This document shows, piece after piece, positions 33,332 through 42,895 of a stretch of DNA of 64,000 nt. The stretch is from positions 6,027,621 to 6,091,620 of the forward strand of contig NC_014501.1 of NCBI RefSeq assembly GCF_000147335.1, given 5' to 3'. Numbering within the stretch: the stretch's first letter is position 1; every line of letters starts with the position of its first letter. Both the position numbers and the translations under genes were made by a program. The notes under the pieces were generated by a model, which saw only the letters and a list, made by a program, of their open reading frames with translations, was not told the origin of the DNA and did no database searches. This DNA is from Gloeothece verrucosa PCC 7822. GTDB lineage: Bacteria; Cyanobacteriota; Cyanobacteriia; Cyanobacteriales; Microcystaceae.

Positions 33332-34873
33332 ATGTTAACATCCATCGAGACTCAACCCTTTCTCTGGGGAGTAGCGACTTCTGCTTATCAAAGTGAAGGC
33401 GGCTACAATGGAATAGATCAACCAAAAAACAATTGGTATGAAAGTGAACACAAAGGTCGAGTCATGGTGACTGGACAGGCGGCAGATTTTTGGACTCGTT
33501 ATGAAGAAGATTTTAAAACCTGTCAACAGATGGGACTCAATAGCTTTCGTATCGGAATAGAATGGGCCCGCATTCAACCTTCAACAGTGGCTAAACGTTC
33601 CCAAGCTCCAGATTTTGACCAACAAGCCATTAATACCTATGCTAAAATAATTGCAACCTGTCGTCATTATGGACTAGAACCGATAGTCACGCTTCATCAT
33701 TTTACCCACCCGGCTTGGTTGGGGTTAGATGCTTGGCTGAGTCAACGTACCATCGATCATTTTATCAATTTTGTTCAAGTCAGTATTACAGAAATTAATC
33801 GACTCCTAATCGATCATTATCAAGTCTCACCAATTCATTTATTTATTACTATAAATGAACCAAATATTTTAGTAACAAACTCTTTTTTAAGAGCCGATTT
33901 TCCGGCAAAAACTAGAGGCATTAAAGCAGTTTTAAAAGCTTATAATAATATTTTGCTGGCTCATGTGAGGGCTTATAATTCTATTCATAATATTTATCAG
34001 TCACAAGGCTGGCCAACTCCGCAAGTTTCTTTGAATACTTATTGTAGTGATTTATATTGGCTAGAAAAAGTTATTTGGGATTTACTCAGCGTCAAAAAAA
34101 ATCAGATAAAATTGGCAGAACTCAAAGATTATTTTGACAGCCAAGCCCAAGATTTAGAAATTTCTCTCTCTAAAGCTAAGTTGCCCTTTCGTCGTGACCT
34201 CCCTTACTATTTAGGGCGTTTAGTTCGTCGAGCCGCCAAAAGTTTAGGCTATTATCTATTTGACCCTAAATATTTTAAAACACTTTTAGTAGAATTAGAA
34301 AAATCTCCCTATCCTGATGTATTTGATTATCTAGCCATTGATTATTACGATCCTTTCATTGCTCATACTTTTCGCTTGCCTTTTTTCTCGGATTTCGAGT
34401 TTCAAACCAAAGATTTTCGCGGCTGGCTCATGAGTGGAATTACCAGTAAATGGTGGGATTGGCGTTCTCTCCCTGAAGGCTTACATTTTTTCTGTAAATA
34501 TTATTCAGAACAGTATAAAAACAAACCTATTCTCATTGCTGAAAATGGCATGGCCTTGCGTCGCAAATTTGATAATAGTATTGCGACAAAAAGACCCGAT
34601 CAAATGTCGAGAAGTGAGTTTATCAAAATCCATTTAGAACAGGTTAAACGCTTATTTGATGAGGGAGTTTCTTTAATGGGTTATATCCACTGGTCACTCA
34701 CAGATAATTATGAATGGGGGTCTTATACCCCTCGCTTTGGACTATTTAGCCTTGATTTTATGGAGGGAACAAAACGTCTTGAAGTGGATCATTTAGGGGA
34801 TCGCCCTTCTCAAACTTATGCTGAATTGATACAGAAAGCCAAACAAGCACTTAAAAATCAAGACAGGATATAA
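33332..34873 (+). CDS. Glycoside hydrolase family 1 enzyme
   Basis: 513 residues. GH1 hallmarks are FLWGVATSAYQSEGG at the start, acid/base ITINEPN (Glu near residue 180), and nucleophile IAENGMA (Glu near 400), with the ending SLTDNYEWGSYTPRFGLFSLDF. Usual activity is beta-glucosidase/galactosidase. An insert of about 70 residues (about 245-315, KKNQIKLAELKDYF...) is longer than in simple beta-glucosidases. Because it follows an MGDG-synthase-like gene, an SFR2-like role (galactolipid galactosyltransferase, also GH1) should be considered. Confidence 0.88.
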   Translation: MLTSIETQPFLWGVATSAYQSEGGYNGIDQPKNNWYESEHKGRVMVTGQAADFWTRYEEDFKTCQQMGLNSFRIGIEWARIQPSTVAKRSQAPDFDQQAINTYAKIIATCRHYGLEPIVTLHHFTHPAWLGLDAWLSQRTIDHFINFVQVSITEINRLLIDHYQVSPIHLFITINEPNILVTNSFLRADFPAKTRGIKAVLKAYNNILLAHVRAYNSIHNIYQSQGWPTPQVSLNTYCSDLYWLEKVIWDLLSVKKNQIKLAELKDYFDSQAQDLEISLSKAKLPFRRDLPYYLGRLVRRAAKSLGYYLFDPKYFKTLLVELEKSPYPDVFDYLAIDYYDPFIAHTFRLPFFSDFEFQTKDFRGWLMSGITSKWWDWRSLPEGLHFFCKYYSEQYKNKPILIAENGMALRRKFDNSIATKRPDQMSRSEFIKIHLEQVKRLFDEGVSLMGYIHWSLTDNYEWGSYTPRFGLFSLDFMEGTKRLEVDHLGDRPSQTYAELIQKAKQALKNQDRI

Positions 34874-34880
34874 TCCTGTC
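34862..34880 (+). other. Hairpin across the GH1 stop codon
   Basis: GACAGGAT and ATCCTGTC pair around ATA; the stop codon TAA (34871-34873) lies inside. There is no T-tract. It stands at the convergent end with the CPP1-like gene. Confidence 0.5.
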
Positions 34881-34905
34881 CGGTGCAAACCTTGTCTTTG
34901 ATGGG

Positions 34906-35526
34906 TTAGCGCAAAAAGCTGCTGCATAACCAAAATATACAAAAGGTCGCTACAGCATATAATTGTTGATTATCTATGGGAAGACTCTTTAGCAAAGCCG
35001 CTAAACCTGATCCTATAGCGATCCCTACGACTAACCCAACCAAAGTAATTAAAACCGAACGCCAAAATTTTTGCTCTTTACGGTTGAGAAAATAAACGTT
35101 AGCAAAAATTCCCAAAGTTAGCAGCAGAGAAACTAAAGATCCTTGTGAATCTTGAATCACCACCGTAATTCCCGCTAAAGCTAAAAACACACCTGTAGCC
35201 AACAAAATATCGGTTGACGAGGGTGTATCAATAAACTGTTGTAGCCAGGATGGAGAGGCATTAATCGGTAATGAATTGAAAGATAGCTGGGGTTCGGCAG
35301 GTTTTTCACGCTCCGGAAAACGAATTCGCTCAGGAACTTTAATTTTGCCTTCTTGCCGTAGTCTGAGGCGCTCCATAATAATAGCATCGTAAGCCGCTTC
35401 GATGCTGTCGCGGAGTTTACTATCATCAGCATATTGTTGTAACAAGCGCTGTTTAGCCTCTTGGATCTCTTCAAAAGAAGCATCTTCTGTTACCCCTAGT
35501 TGTTGATAGGGATTTTGCTCGCTCAT
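34906..35526 (-). CDS. CPP1-like membrane J-like protein
   Basis: 206 residues. The N terminus (NPYQQLGVTEDASFEEIQEAKQRLLQQY) is a degenerate J domain without HPD. Residues about 105-205 hold three to four membrane helices. This is the family of plant CPP1/CDF1, a chaperone-like protein of protochlorophyllide oxidoreductase; in cyanobacteria the partner is uncertain. Likely thylakoid or plasma membrane. Confidence 0.85.
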   Translation of the reverse strand: MSEQNPYQQLGVTEDASFEEIQEAKQRLLQQYADDSKLRDSIEAAYDAIIMERLRLRQEGKIKVPERIRFPEREKPAEPQLSFNSLPINASPSWLQQFIDTPSSTDILLATGVFLALAGITVVIQDSQGSLVSLLLTLGIFANVYFLNRKEQKFWRSVLITLVGLVVGIAIGSGLAALLKSLPIDNQQLYAVATFCIFWLCSSFLR

Positions 35527-36087
35527 CTATAACCTCCCTTATGGTTTGCCCTATATTCAGTTAAATATAGTGTATTAAGGATTGTAGTTATTGGATACCA
35601 ATAACAGTTAGTTTTCTCTAGGATAACTTGGACTGAGAATTGTCTGTTAGGGTTTAGGCTGGATTTTGTTTTTAGTTTAGCTTGAGAGTCAAAGAACTAA
35701 CCCAAGGCGGCTAAAAATCCCTTGAACTTGTGGCTCAAGTGCCTGGTTGACCCCTAAATAGCAGCAGTATTAGTTAAAAAAACGAGTCTATGAGGCTGGA
35801 GCAGAGCCGATCGTCGGGTAAAGCCTGGGAAAATTAAAAAAATATAAACAGGCGCAAAAATGTAATCGCTCCCAAAAAAATTGCAGAAAGCTCTGTATTT
35901 TACTTGTGTTGATTAAGATAAATACAATATTAAAGATTCCTGTATGTCACAATGAAAAACGGTAATCATCGTAAGTAGTCAGCATTACCATTTAAATAGA
36001 CGCGGCTTTATGCCTCTAAGTTTAGAAAGCTGACTAGCCTAAGTCGATAAAAAGACTATGTGACCCATATCAATAAGGTCTTACGTC
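35527..36087. other. 561-base region upstream of ndhF
   Basis: Contains the promoter region of ndhF and of the divergent CPP1-like gene. A GGTAAT...ATTACC inverted repeat (35961-35966 and 35984-35989) lies about 100 bases before the ndhF start and could be a regulator site; I cannot name the regulator. No gene or RNA was recognised. Confidence 0.45.
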
Positions 36088-38169
36088 ATGGAATCACTCT
36101 ATAGTTATGCCTGGCTGATCCCTGTTCTCCCTCTAATTGGGGCAGTAATCGTCGGCAGTGGGTTAATTTCTCTCAATCAAGCGACTAACCGTCTTCGGCA
36201 ACTCAACGCGGTTTTGATAGTGTCTTTATCAGGTGCGGCAATGGTGCTATCTTTTGCGCTGTTGTGGAGCCAGATTCACGGTCATGCGCCTTATACTCGC
36301 TCCTTCGATTGGGCAGCAGCCGGCAATTTTCACCTGAAAATGGGTTATGTGATCGACCATCTCAGCGCCCTAATGTTAGTGATCGTCACTACAGTAGCTT
36401 TTCTGGTGATGATCTACACCGACGGATATATGGCCCACGACCCCGGTTATGTCCGTTTTTATTCCTATTTGAGTATATTTGCCTCTTCTATGTTGGGTCT
36501 GGTCATCAGTCCTAACTTAGTGCAAGTTTACATCTTTTGGGAATTGGTGGGAATGTGTTCCTACCTGTTAGTCGGGTTCTGGTTTGACCGCAAATCAGCC
36601 GCCGATGCGGCTCAAAAAGCCTTTGTGACTAACCGCGTGGGTGACTTCGGCCTGCTGTTGGGAATGCTCGGATTATACTGGGCGACCAATAGCTTTGATT
36701 TTCAAATCATGGGCGATCGCCTAGAAGAATTAGTCTCCACTGGGAGCTTAAGCGGGGCTTTAGCGGCTTTATTCGCGATTTTAGTGTTCCTTGGGCCTGT
36801 GGCTAAATCGGCTCAGTTTCCCCTTCATGTGTGGCTGCCGGATGCGATGGAAGGCCCCACACCGATCTCCGCTCTCATTCACGCGGCAACAATGGTAGCC
36901 GCCGGGGTATTTTTAATCGCCCGGATGTATCCGGTTTTTGATCACATTCCCATCGCGATGACGGTGATCGCCTGGACAGGGGCGTTTACTGCCTTCTTAG
37001 GAGCAAGCATCGCTCTGACTCAAAATGACATCAAAAAAGGTTTAGCTTATTCCACCATTTCCCAATTAGGTTATATGGTGATGGCTATGGGAATTGGGGG
37101 TTATACGGCTGGATTATTCCACCTGATGACCCATGCTTACTTTAAAGCGATGTTATTCCTCGATTCTGGCTCTGTCATTCATGGAATGGAGGGAGTCGTC
37201 GGTCATGACCCCATTGTGGCGCAAGATATGCGGGTAATGGGGGGACTGAGAAAATATATGCCCATTACGGCTTTAACGTTTTTAATCGGAAATCTGGCCA
37301 TTTGTGGAATTCCTCCCTTTGCTGGTTTCTGGTCAAAAGATGAGATCCTTCACCTAGCATTTGAAGCTAATCCGGCTTTATGGCTGGTAGGTTGGTTAAC
37401 CGCAGGGCTAACCGCTTTTTATATGTTCCGAATGTATTTTATGACCTTTGAAGGGGAATTTCGGGGCAATAATATGGCTCTGCGGAAATTCGTAGCCGTT
37501 AACCGGGGATTTGCACCAGCCCAACCGGTTTTTGGGCCGGGAGCGATGGATGTCAAAGAATTAGACCATGATACTGATGAACAGGACCATGAACAGGATC
37601 ATGATCATGGTCATGGTCATAGTCACTCTCCCCATGAGTCTCCTTTGACGATGACATTACCCCTGATGATCTTGGCGGTTCCTTCTACCCTCATTGGGTT
37701 GGTGGGTAAACCTTGGGAGAATTATTTTGAAGGTTTTATCTATCCCCCTGGGGAAGTTATCGAAGAAGCGGCTCACCATTTCGACTGGAATGAGTTTTAC
37801 ATTATGGGCGGCTCTTCTGTGGGCATTGCCTTAATTGGGATCACCCTTGCTTCTTTGATGTATCTCCACAAGAAGATTGATCCGGCTACGATCGTTCTTA
37901 AATTCCCCTCCCTCTACAAGCTCTCTCTCAATAAGTGGTACTTCGACGACATCTATGATCGCCTCTTTGTTCAAGGATCTCGTCGTTTGGCTCGTCAGAT
38001 CATGGAAGTGGACTACCGAGTGATCGATGGAGCAGTTAATTTAACTGGACTAGCTACGATTATTAGTGGTGAAGGGTTGAAGTATTTAGAAAATGGTCGC
38101 GCCCAATTCTACGCTTTAATTGTTTTTGCGGCAGTGTTGGGTTTTGTGATTGTGTTTAGTGTGGTTTAA
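36088..38169 (+). CDS. ndhF: NAD(P)H-quinone oxidoreductase subunit 5 (NDH-1)
   Basis: 693 residues, about 16 membrane helices. Antiporter-like signature residues are present: FWELVGMCSYLLVGFW with its Glu, VGDFGLLLGMLGLYW, LPDAMEGPTPISALIHAATMVAAGVF, and the Lys-bearing GPVAKSAQFPLHVWL. It matches the NdhF1 respiratory/cyclic electron flow type by its N-terminal MESLYSYAWLIPVLPL. A His/Asp-rich loop (about residues 492-518, DNA 37561-37641) interrupts the C-terminal part. Membrane, complex NDH-1L. Confidence 0.94.
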   Translation: MESLYSYAWLIPVLPLIGAVIVGSGLISLNQATNRLRQLNAVLIVSLSGAAMVLSFALLWSQIHGHAPYTRSFDWAAAGNFHLKMGYVIDHLSALMLVIVTTVAFLVMIYTDGYMAHDPGYVRFYSYLSIFASSMLGLVISPNLVQVYIFWELVGMCSYLLVGFWFDRKSAADAAQKAFVTNRVGDFGLLLGMLGLYWATNSFDFQIMGDRLEELVSTGSLSGALAALFAILVFLGPVAKSAQFPLHVWLPDAMEGPTPISALIHAATMVAAGVFLIARMYPVFDHIPIAMTVIAWTGAFTAFLGASIALTQNDIKKGLAYSTISQLGYMVMAMGIGGYTAGLFHLMTHAYFKAMLFLDSGSVIHGMEGVVGHDPIVAQDMRVMGGLRKYMPITALTFLIGNLAICGIPPFAGFWSKDEILHLAFEANPALWLVGWLTAGLTAFYMFRMYFMTFEGEFRGNNMALRKFVAVNRGFAPAQPVFGPGAMDVKELDHDTDEQDHEQDHDHGHGHSHSPHESPLTMTLPLMILAVPSTLIGLVGKPWENYFEGFIYPPGEVIEEAAHHFDWNEFYIMGGSSVGIALIGITLASLMYLHKKIDPATIVLKFPSLYKLSLNKWYFDDIYDRLFVQGSRRLARQIMEVDYRVIDGAVNLTGLATIISGEGLKYLENGRAQFYALIVFAAVLGFVIVFSVV

Positions 38170-38198
38170 TTTTTAGGCTAGGATGGGGCGTTGTTATT

Positions 38199-38218
38199 GG
38201 GGTGATCTTATTCACCCC
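38199..38218 (+). other. Stem-loop after ndhF
   Basis: GGGGTGA and TCACCCC pair around six bases, 30 bases after the ndhF stop. No T-tract; may stabilise the 3' end or help terminate. Confidence 0.4.
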
Positions 38219-38297
38219 TTAGCCCCTCCACTGGCCACCTGATCATATTTGAAAAAATTTATAGAAGTTAGGATAAGCCAAAATAGAGGCATCAAAA

Positions 38298-38873
38298 ATG
38301 ACGGTAACATCCACACAAGAGCATTTATATAGTTTTGAACAATATTGTAATTATGATGATGGAACAGATAACCGTTATGAATTGGTGGATGGGAAATTAG
38401 AGGTAATAAATCCACCAACTGTTAGACATTTTTTGATTACCAAATATTTAGAAAAAGTTTTTGACCAAGAAATTACTAGAAAAATTTTACCTTGGGTCTG
38501 TTTTAAAGAGGCAGGTGTCAGAACAGGATGGAGAAAGTCAAGATTAACGGATTTATTTATTGTTCCTCAAGAAGCGGCTCTAGAATTAATCGATCAGTCA
38601 GCTATTTTTCAAACTCCTCCTCTGTTAGTTGTAGAAATTGTTAGTCCTGATTCGGTTACTAGAGATTATCGTTATAAACGCTCTGAATATGCGGCTGTAG
38701 AAATTGCTGAATATTGGATTGTTGACCCGAAAGAAAACAAAGTAACTGTATTAATTTTAGAAGAAGGTTTTTATGAAGAATCAGTCTTTATTGGAGAAGA
38801 TAAGATTATTTCTAGACAGTTAAATGAAATCGATTTGACCGTTAAACAAGTTTTAGATGCCGGAAATATTTAA
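38298..38873 (+). CDS. Uma2-family endonuclease-like protein (DUF820), second copy
   Basis: 191 residues; the core is GVRTGWRKSRLTDLFIVP, then PPLLVVEIVSPDSVTRDYRYKRSEYAAVEIAEYWIVD in the usual acid-x-Lys order. It is distinct in sequence from the copy at 27793. Monocistronic between ndhF and the convergent CAAD gene. Confidence 0.9.
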   Translation: MTVTSTQEHLYSFEQYCNYDDGTDNRYELVDGKLEVINPPTVRHFLITKYLEKVFDQEITRKILPWVCFKEAGVRTGWRKSRLTDLFIVPQEAALELIDQSAIFQTPPLLVVEIVSPDSVTRDYRYKRSEYAAVEIAEYWIVDPKENKVTVLILEEGFYEESVFIGEDKIISRQLNEIDLTVKQVLDAGNI

Positions 38874-38892
38874 CCAGAGATAGTTTTAAATC

Positions 38893-38924
38893 ATCCCCAC
38901 CTATTAATAAATTCTGGTGGGGAT
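38893..38924. other. Perfect hairpin between convergent genes
   Basis: ATCCCCACC and GGTGGGGAT (9 bp) around 14 bases, 20 bases after the Uma2 stop and 31 before the CAAD stop. Suited to end both transcripts, although neither strand has a clean T-run. Confidence 0.5.
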
Positions 38925-38955
38925 ACAAATATAGAACAGAGAAAGAAAATAAGAA

Positions 38956-39360
38956 TTAACTGTTGGGTCCGTCGCCAAAAACTTGAGTTTTAAGGGCTTC
39001 AAACTCGAGAATTAATTCCTTGCGGTTTTCTTCTTTCAGGAGATAACGATAGACAAACCAAGCGGTATAACCTAATCCTACGAGTTCCAAAATAGGAGCT
39101 AGTAAGGGAATATCATCGATTGCATCTAGCACAGCCAAGGTAACTTTAACAGTCACAAGACCTGCCACAATTAAGCCAATGGTAATCAGAGGTTTTTTAT
39201 TATCTGCAAAAAATTCACCGATATAATCGGGAACTTTAGCCAGAGTATCCATAACAGGTTGTACATACTCCATCCAGGGTTGGTCAGAAGCCGGTTTAGC
39301 TAAAGTTCCTGGTTCATTATTGATGGTAGTTTTGTCAATTTGTCGCTCTTTTGCTTCCAT
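38956..39360 (-). CDS. CAAD/CURT1-type thylakoid membrane protein
   Basis: 134 residues. An acidic/Pro N-terminal arm (residues 1-40), an amphipathic helix VMDTLAKVPDYIGEFF, two membrane helices (PLITIGLIVAGLVTVKVTLAVLDAI and LLAPILELVGLGYTAWFVYRYLL) and a charged helix at the end. This is the CAAD domain, homologous to plant CURT1 proteins, which curve thylakoid margins. Confidence 0.85.
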   Translation of the reverse strand: MEAKERQIDKTTINNEPGTLAKPASDQPWMEYVQPVMDTLAKVPDYIGEFFADNKKPLITIGLIVAGLVTVKVTLAVLDAIDDIPLLAPILELVGLGYTAWFVYRYLLKEENRKELILEFEALKTQVFGDGPNS

Positions 39361-39402
39361 ATTTACTCTATCCCTTTAGTCAGGTTGGACGTTTTTTGCA
39401 AT

Positions 39403-39515
39403 ATAACAAGCGAGTTGTCTGATGAAACAGACTCACTAACTTGCTCATATTATCAGACACTTCAGATAGCTTGTTATCCCTCTCAACAACTATTTAAGTT
39501 TGACAAAAGGGATAA
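39403..39515. other. Structured intergenic stretch with nested inverted repeats
   Basis: ATAACAAGC (39403-39411) pairs with GCTTGTTAT (39469-39477), enclosing a GTCTG/CAGAC hairpin; TTATCCCT (39474-39481) pairs with AGGGATAA (39508-39515), overlapping the first stem. The alternatives exclude each other. It lies between the CAAD start and the 3' end of the next minus-strand gene. Confidence 0.45.
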
Positions 39516-39534
39516 TAGAGCCGCTACTCCCAAG

Positions 39535-40767
39535 TCATTTGAATTGACTGATGGCCTCAATGGCTTCTTCTAAAGCGATCGCTATATGAGTCCAATGAGT
39601 TCCCCCTTGACAAAAAACAATATAAGGTTCTCGCAAAGGACCATCAGCCGAAAACTCCGAGGTACTCCCATCAATAAAAGTTCCTCCAGCCATGACTAAT
39701 TGACTTTCATACCCTGGCATAGGAGCAGGAACGGGTTCTAGATAGGAACTGACCGGCGAACAGCGTTGTATAGCTTTACAGAAGGCGATGAGTTTTTCTG
39801 CTGACCCTAATTGTATCGCTTGAATTACGTCTTTTCGAGTAACTAAAGGAGGAGGATTGACAGGATATCCTAACTTGTCAAAGACATAAGCGAGCAAATG
39901 ACTGCCTTTAATGGCTTCTCCCACCATTTGCGGCGCAAGGAATAGCCCTTGAAACAGTAGACGATTTTGCTCAAAAGTGGCACCTCCACTACTACCAATG
40001 CCCGGAGCGGTTAAGCGGCACATGGCTTGTTCGACTAAGGCGGCTTTGCCGGCCAGATAACCCCCGGCGGTGACAATGGTTCCCCCCGGATTTTTAATCA
40101 ATGAACCGGCCATTAAATCAGCCCCTACTGCGGTGGGTTCTCGAGCTTCGATAAATTCCCCATAACAGTTATCGACAAAACAGATTGTGTCTTGGTTTTG
40201 CGCTTTAACAAGAGTGACTATTTTTTCAATCTCGCTAATGGACAAACTCTCACGCCAACTGTATCCACAGGAACGTTGTATCAATACCAACCGAGTATTA
40301 GCTCTAATTGCAGTGCTTAAAGCTTGCCAATCAATTTTTCCTTCTGAAGTTAAGTTCAATTCTCGATATTGGATGTTAAACTCTCTTATGGAGCCTTGGC
40401 CCATTCCTCGCAAACCGATAACTTCTTCGAGGGTGTCATAAGGTTTTCCTGCTACGGCTAACATTTCGTCCCCAGGACGAAGAACGCCAAACAAAGCACA
40501 GGTGATCGCATGAGTGCCAGAGACAAGCTGTACTCGTACCGCAGCCGCTTCTGCTCCCATGACCTGAGCGTAGACTTGATCGAGTGTTTCTCGCCCTAGA
40601 TCATCATGCCCATAGCCGCTCACACTGGAAAAATGGTGTACTCCGACACGGCAATTTTGAAAAGCCCCTAAAACTTTTTTCAAATTGTGCTTGACCTGAG
40701 TGTCAATTTCAGAAAAGATTGGAGATAATATTTTTTCGGCTGAGCTTACAAGAGTCAAATTGTCCAT
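39535..40767 (-). CDS. Methionine gamma-lyase family / aluminium-resistance protein
   Basis: 410 residues, PLP fold type I (PF06838). Seen are the FSSVSGYGHDDLGRETLDQVYAQVMGAEAA start, FVDNCYGEF, and the Schiff-base Lys in LMAGSLIKNPGGTIV. Family members are annotated as methionine gamma-lyase or aluminium resistance protein; the substrate of the cyanobacterial type is not settled. Divergent from desC. Confidence 0.88.
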   Translation of the reverse strand: MDNLTLVSSAEKILSPIFSEIDTQVKHNLKKVLGAFQNCRVGVHHFSSVSGYGHDDLGRETLDQVYAQVMGAEAAAVRVQLVSGTHAITCALFGVLRPGDEMLAVAGKPYDTLEEVIGLRGMGQGSIREFNIQYRELNLTSEGKIDWQALSTAIRANTRLVLIQRSCGYSWRESLSISEIEKIVTLVKAQNQDTICFVDNCYGEFIEAREPTAVGADLMAGSLIKNPGGTIVTAGGYLAGKAALVEQAMCRLTAPGIGSSGGATFEQNRLLFQGLFLAPQMVGEAIKGSHLLAYVFDKLGYPVNPPPLVTRKDVIQAIQLGSAEKLIAFCKAIQRCSPVSSYLEPVPAPMPGYESQLVMAGGTFIDGSTSEFSADGPLREPYIVFCQGGTHWTHIAIALEEAIEAISQFK

Positions 40768-41010
40768 TGATTTAGAAAAGGTTAAATTTTGTTACTCATT
40801 ATTGAGTCAAAATCCAAAAATACCTTGGTGTCGCAGTTTTAGACACCTGTGTTACAGGTATGTAAATAAATTTTGAAATTTTGCTCAACTATTACCCAAA
40901 TATAGTTAAGCTTAATGAGTTAGAATCAATTACATATCTGGATTATCCCAGATTTCTTTGATTTTTAACACGGCTTGGTTCCGACTTGATTTCGCATTAT
41001 AGGTTAATAC

Positions 41011-41829
41011 ATGACTGTTGCTACATCTGAAAAACTCTCCCCTGCTTGGCATATTATTATCTACATGGCTACCATTCATCTAGTAGCTCTGTTAGCTTTT
41101 TTGCCCAGTAATTTTAACTGGGGAGCAGTTGCCGTTGCCTTTATTCTGTATGTTGTGACTGCTGGAATTGGAGTTACTTTAGGTTTCCATCGTTTAGCGA
41201 CCCATAGAAGTTTTGAAACTCCTAAATGGTTAGAATATATTCTCGTTTTTTGTGGAACGCTTGCATGTCAAGGGGGCCCCATCGACTGGGTAGGCTTACA
41301 CCGAATGCACCACAAATATTCTGATACCGAATTAGATCCCCATGATTCTAATAAAGGATTTTGGTGGAGTCATTTGGGGTGGATGCTCTATAATCTTCCT
41401 GCCGATAAAGAAATTCCTCGATATACAAAAGATATCGCTGATGATCCGTTTTATCAATTTTGCCAAAAAAATTTAATTGCTATTCAAGTAGGTTTAGGCT
41501 TATTGCTGTTCGCGTTAGGCGGTTGGCCTTTTGTTATTTGGGGGATTTTTGTTCGTTTAGTGGTGGTATTTCATTGCACTTGGTTTGTTAATAGTGCTAC
41601 CCATAAATTCGGTTACCAAAGTCACGAATCAGGAGATCTTTCTAAAAACTGTTGGTGGGTTGCCCTGGTAACTTTTGGAGAAGGCTGGCACAATAATCAT
41701 CATGCTTATCAATATTCGGCTCGTCATGGTTTAGAATGGTGGGAAATTGATTTAACATGGATGTTTATTCGAACTTTACAGTTTTTGGGTTTAGCAACCA
41801 ATATTAAGTTAGCTCCGACGAAGGAATAA
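41011..41829 (+). CDS. desC: Acyl-lipid delta-9 desaturase
   Basis: 272 residues. The three iron-binding histidine boxes are complete: HRLATH (about residue 61), HRMHH (about 98) and HNNHH (about 230). Four to five membrane helices surround them. It introduces the first double bond in membrane lipid acyl chains, with electrons from ferredoxin. It has its own terminator downstream (41895). Confidence 0.93.
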   Translation: MTVATSEKLSPAWHIIIYMATIHLVALLAFLPSNFNWGAVAVAFILYVVTAGIGVTLGFHRLATHRSFETPKWLEYILVFCGTLACQGGPIDWVGLHRMHHKYSDTELDPHDSNKGFWWSHLGWMLYNLPADKEIPRYTKDIADDPFYQFCQKNLIAIQVGLGLLLFALGGWPFVIWGIFVRLVVVFHCTWFVNSATHKFGYQSHESGDLSKNCWWVALVTFGEGWHNNHHAYQYSARHGLEWWEIDLTWMFIRTLQFLGLATNIKLAPTKE

Positions 41830-41894
41830 GCAAAAAACAATCCAACTAGACAAAAGGTTTTCTTTTGTTGAATTATATTAGTTAATCTATATTC

Positions 41895-41941
41895 ATCTCC
41901 CGTTATTGGATATTTCGCCTAAGCGGGAGATAAGTTTTTTT
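41895..41941 (+). terminator. Intrinsic terminator of desC
   Basis: ATCTCCCG (41895-41902) pairs with CGGGAGAT (41924-41931) and is followed by AAG and seven T residues (41935-41941). Confidence 0.7.
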
Positions 41942-42019
41942 AAGTTTTCAAAACCCCACTAGCATTAAAAATAATAGTGGTACAAACTGTTTTAGGTGGA
42001 TGATCAATTCAAGCGCGAC

Positions 42020-42055
42020 AAAAAAAGCTGACTTTCCCGAAAATAAAAAGTCAGC
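42020..42055 (-). terminator. Intrinsic terminator of folE
   Basis: On the minus strand GCTGACTTT and AAAGTCAGC (9 bp) around an 11-base loop are followed by seven T residues. It is 38 bases after the folE stop. Confidence 0.8.
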
Positions 42056-42092
42056 ACCGAAAGTTTAATCAAAAATTTTTATCAACAATTTA

Positions 42093-42836
42093 TTACATAA
42101 AATTGGGACGATGATGTATTAAATTCAAAAATTCTTCACGGGTTTTTTGTTCTTCTTGAAAAACTCCCAACATGGCACTGGTAACCGTCCAAGATCCAGG
42201 TTTTTGAACTCCTCTCATCACCATACACATATGAGTCGCTTCCATGACCACAGCAACCCCTTGAGGTTCTAAAATTTCTTTAATGGCTTCGGCAATTTGA
42301 CGGGTCAGTCGCTCTTGAACTTGTAAGCGGCGAGAATACATTTCTACAATTCGCGCTAATTTACTCAATCCCACTACTTTTTGATTAGGAATGTAGGCCA
42401 CGTGCGCTCTACCCATAAAAGGCAACATATGATGCTCACACAGACTGAAGAAATCAATATCTCGTACCAGTACCATCTCATTATGCCCTTCATCAAAGAT
42501 AGCACCATTGACGATTTCTTCAAGAGACTGATTGTATCCTTGGGTGAGAAACTGCATCGCTTCGGCCACACGCTTAGGCGTTTTTAAAAGTCCCTCTCGA
42601 TCTGGGTCTTCTCCCACTGCCTCTAAAATCATCCGTACGGCATCGCTCATTTGTGCTTTGCTGTCTACACTAGCTAGATGAATTTGGGCCGGTTGACCGT
42701 TGTGAGTATTGCGATCTGGTCGAGTAGAAACCCGATCAACTAAATTGGGATTAAGGATATTGGAATTAGCTGCTGTCACGTTAGAAGAATTAGAAGAATT
42801 AGCGCGATTGTATCCGTTAGAAGGAGCTACTGTCAT
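42093..42836 (-). CDS. folE: GTP cyclohydrolase I
   Basis: About 247 residues from ATG 42836; an ATG 16 codons upstream (42884) is also open. The N-terminal 55 residues are Asn/Ser-rich and unstructured. The enzyme core has EDPDREGLLKTPKRVAEAM, zinc ligands in LCEHHMLPF and HMCMVMRGV, and GLSKLARIVEMYSRRLQVQERLT. It opens folate (and pterin) synthesis from GTP. Confidence 0.95.
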   Translation of the reverse strand: MTVAPSNGYNRANSSNSSNVTAANSNILNPNLVDRVSTRPDRNTHNGQPAQIHLASVDSKAQMSDAVRMILEAVGEDPDREGLLKTPKRVAEAMQFLTQGYNQSLEEIVNGAIFDEGHNEMVLVRDIDFFSLCEHHMLPFMGRAHVAYIPNQKVVGLSKLARIVEMYSRRLQVQERLTRQIAEAIKEILEPQGVAVVMEATHMCMVMRGVQKPGSWTVTSAMLGVFQEEQKTREEFLNLIHHRPNFM

Positions 42837-42895
42837 AAATTTTAGTGAATGGTTTTGGTGTATGGTGATTAAAAATGAAAACAAACAGAGGAAAA

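Noticed and set aside
35961..35989. NtcA site upstream of ndhF
   Set aside because: The nearest GTA...TAC spacing is 12, not 8; only a simple inverted repeat remains.
40845..40859. ACCTGT-GTT-ACAGGT hairpin between the lyase and desC
   Set aside because: Small, with no T-run and no clear regulator; common by chance in such regions.
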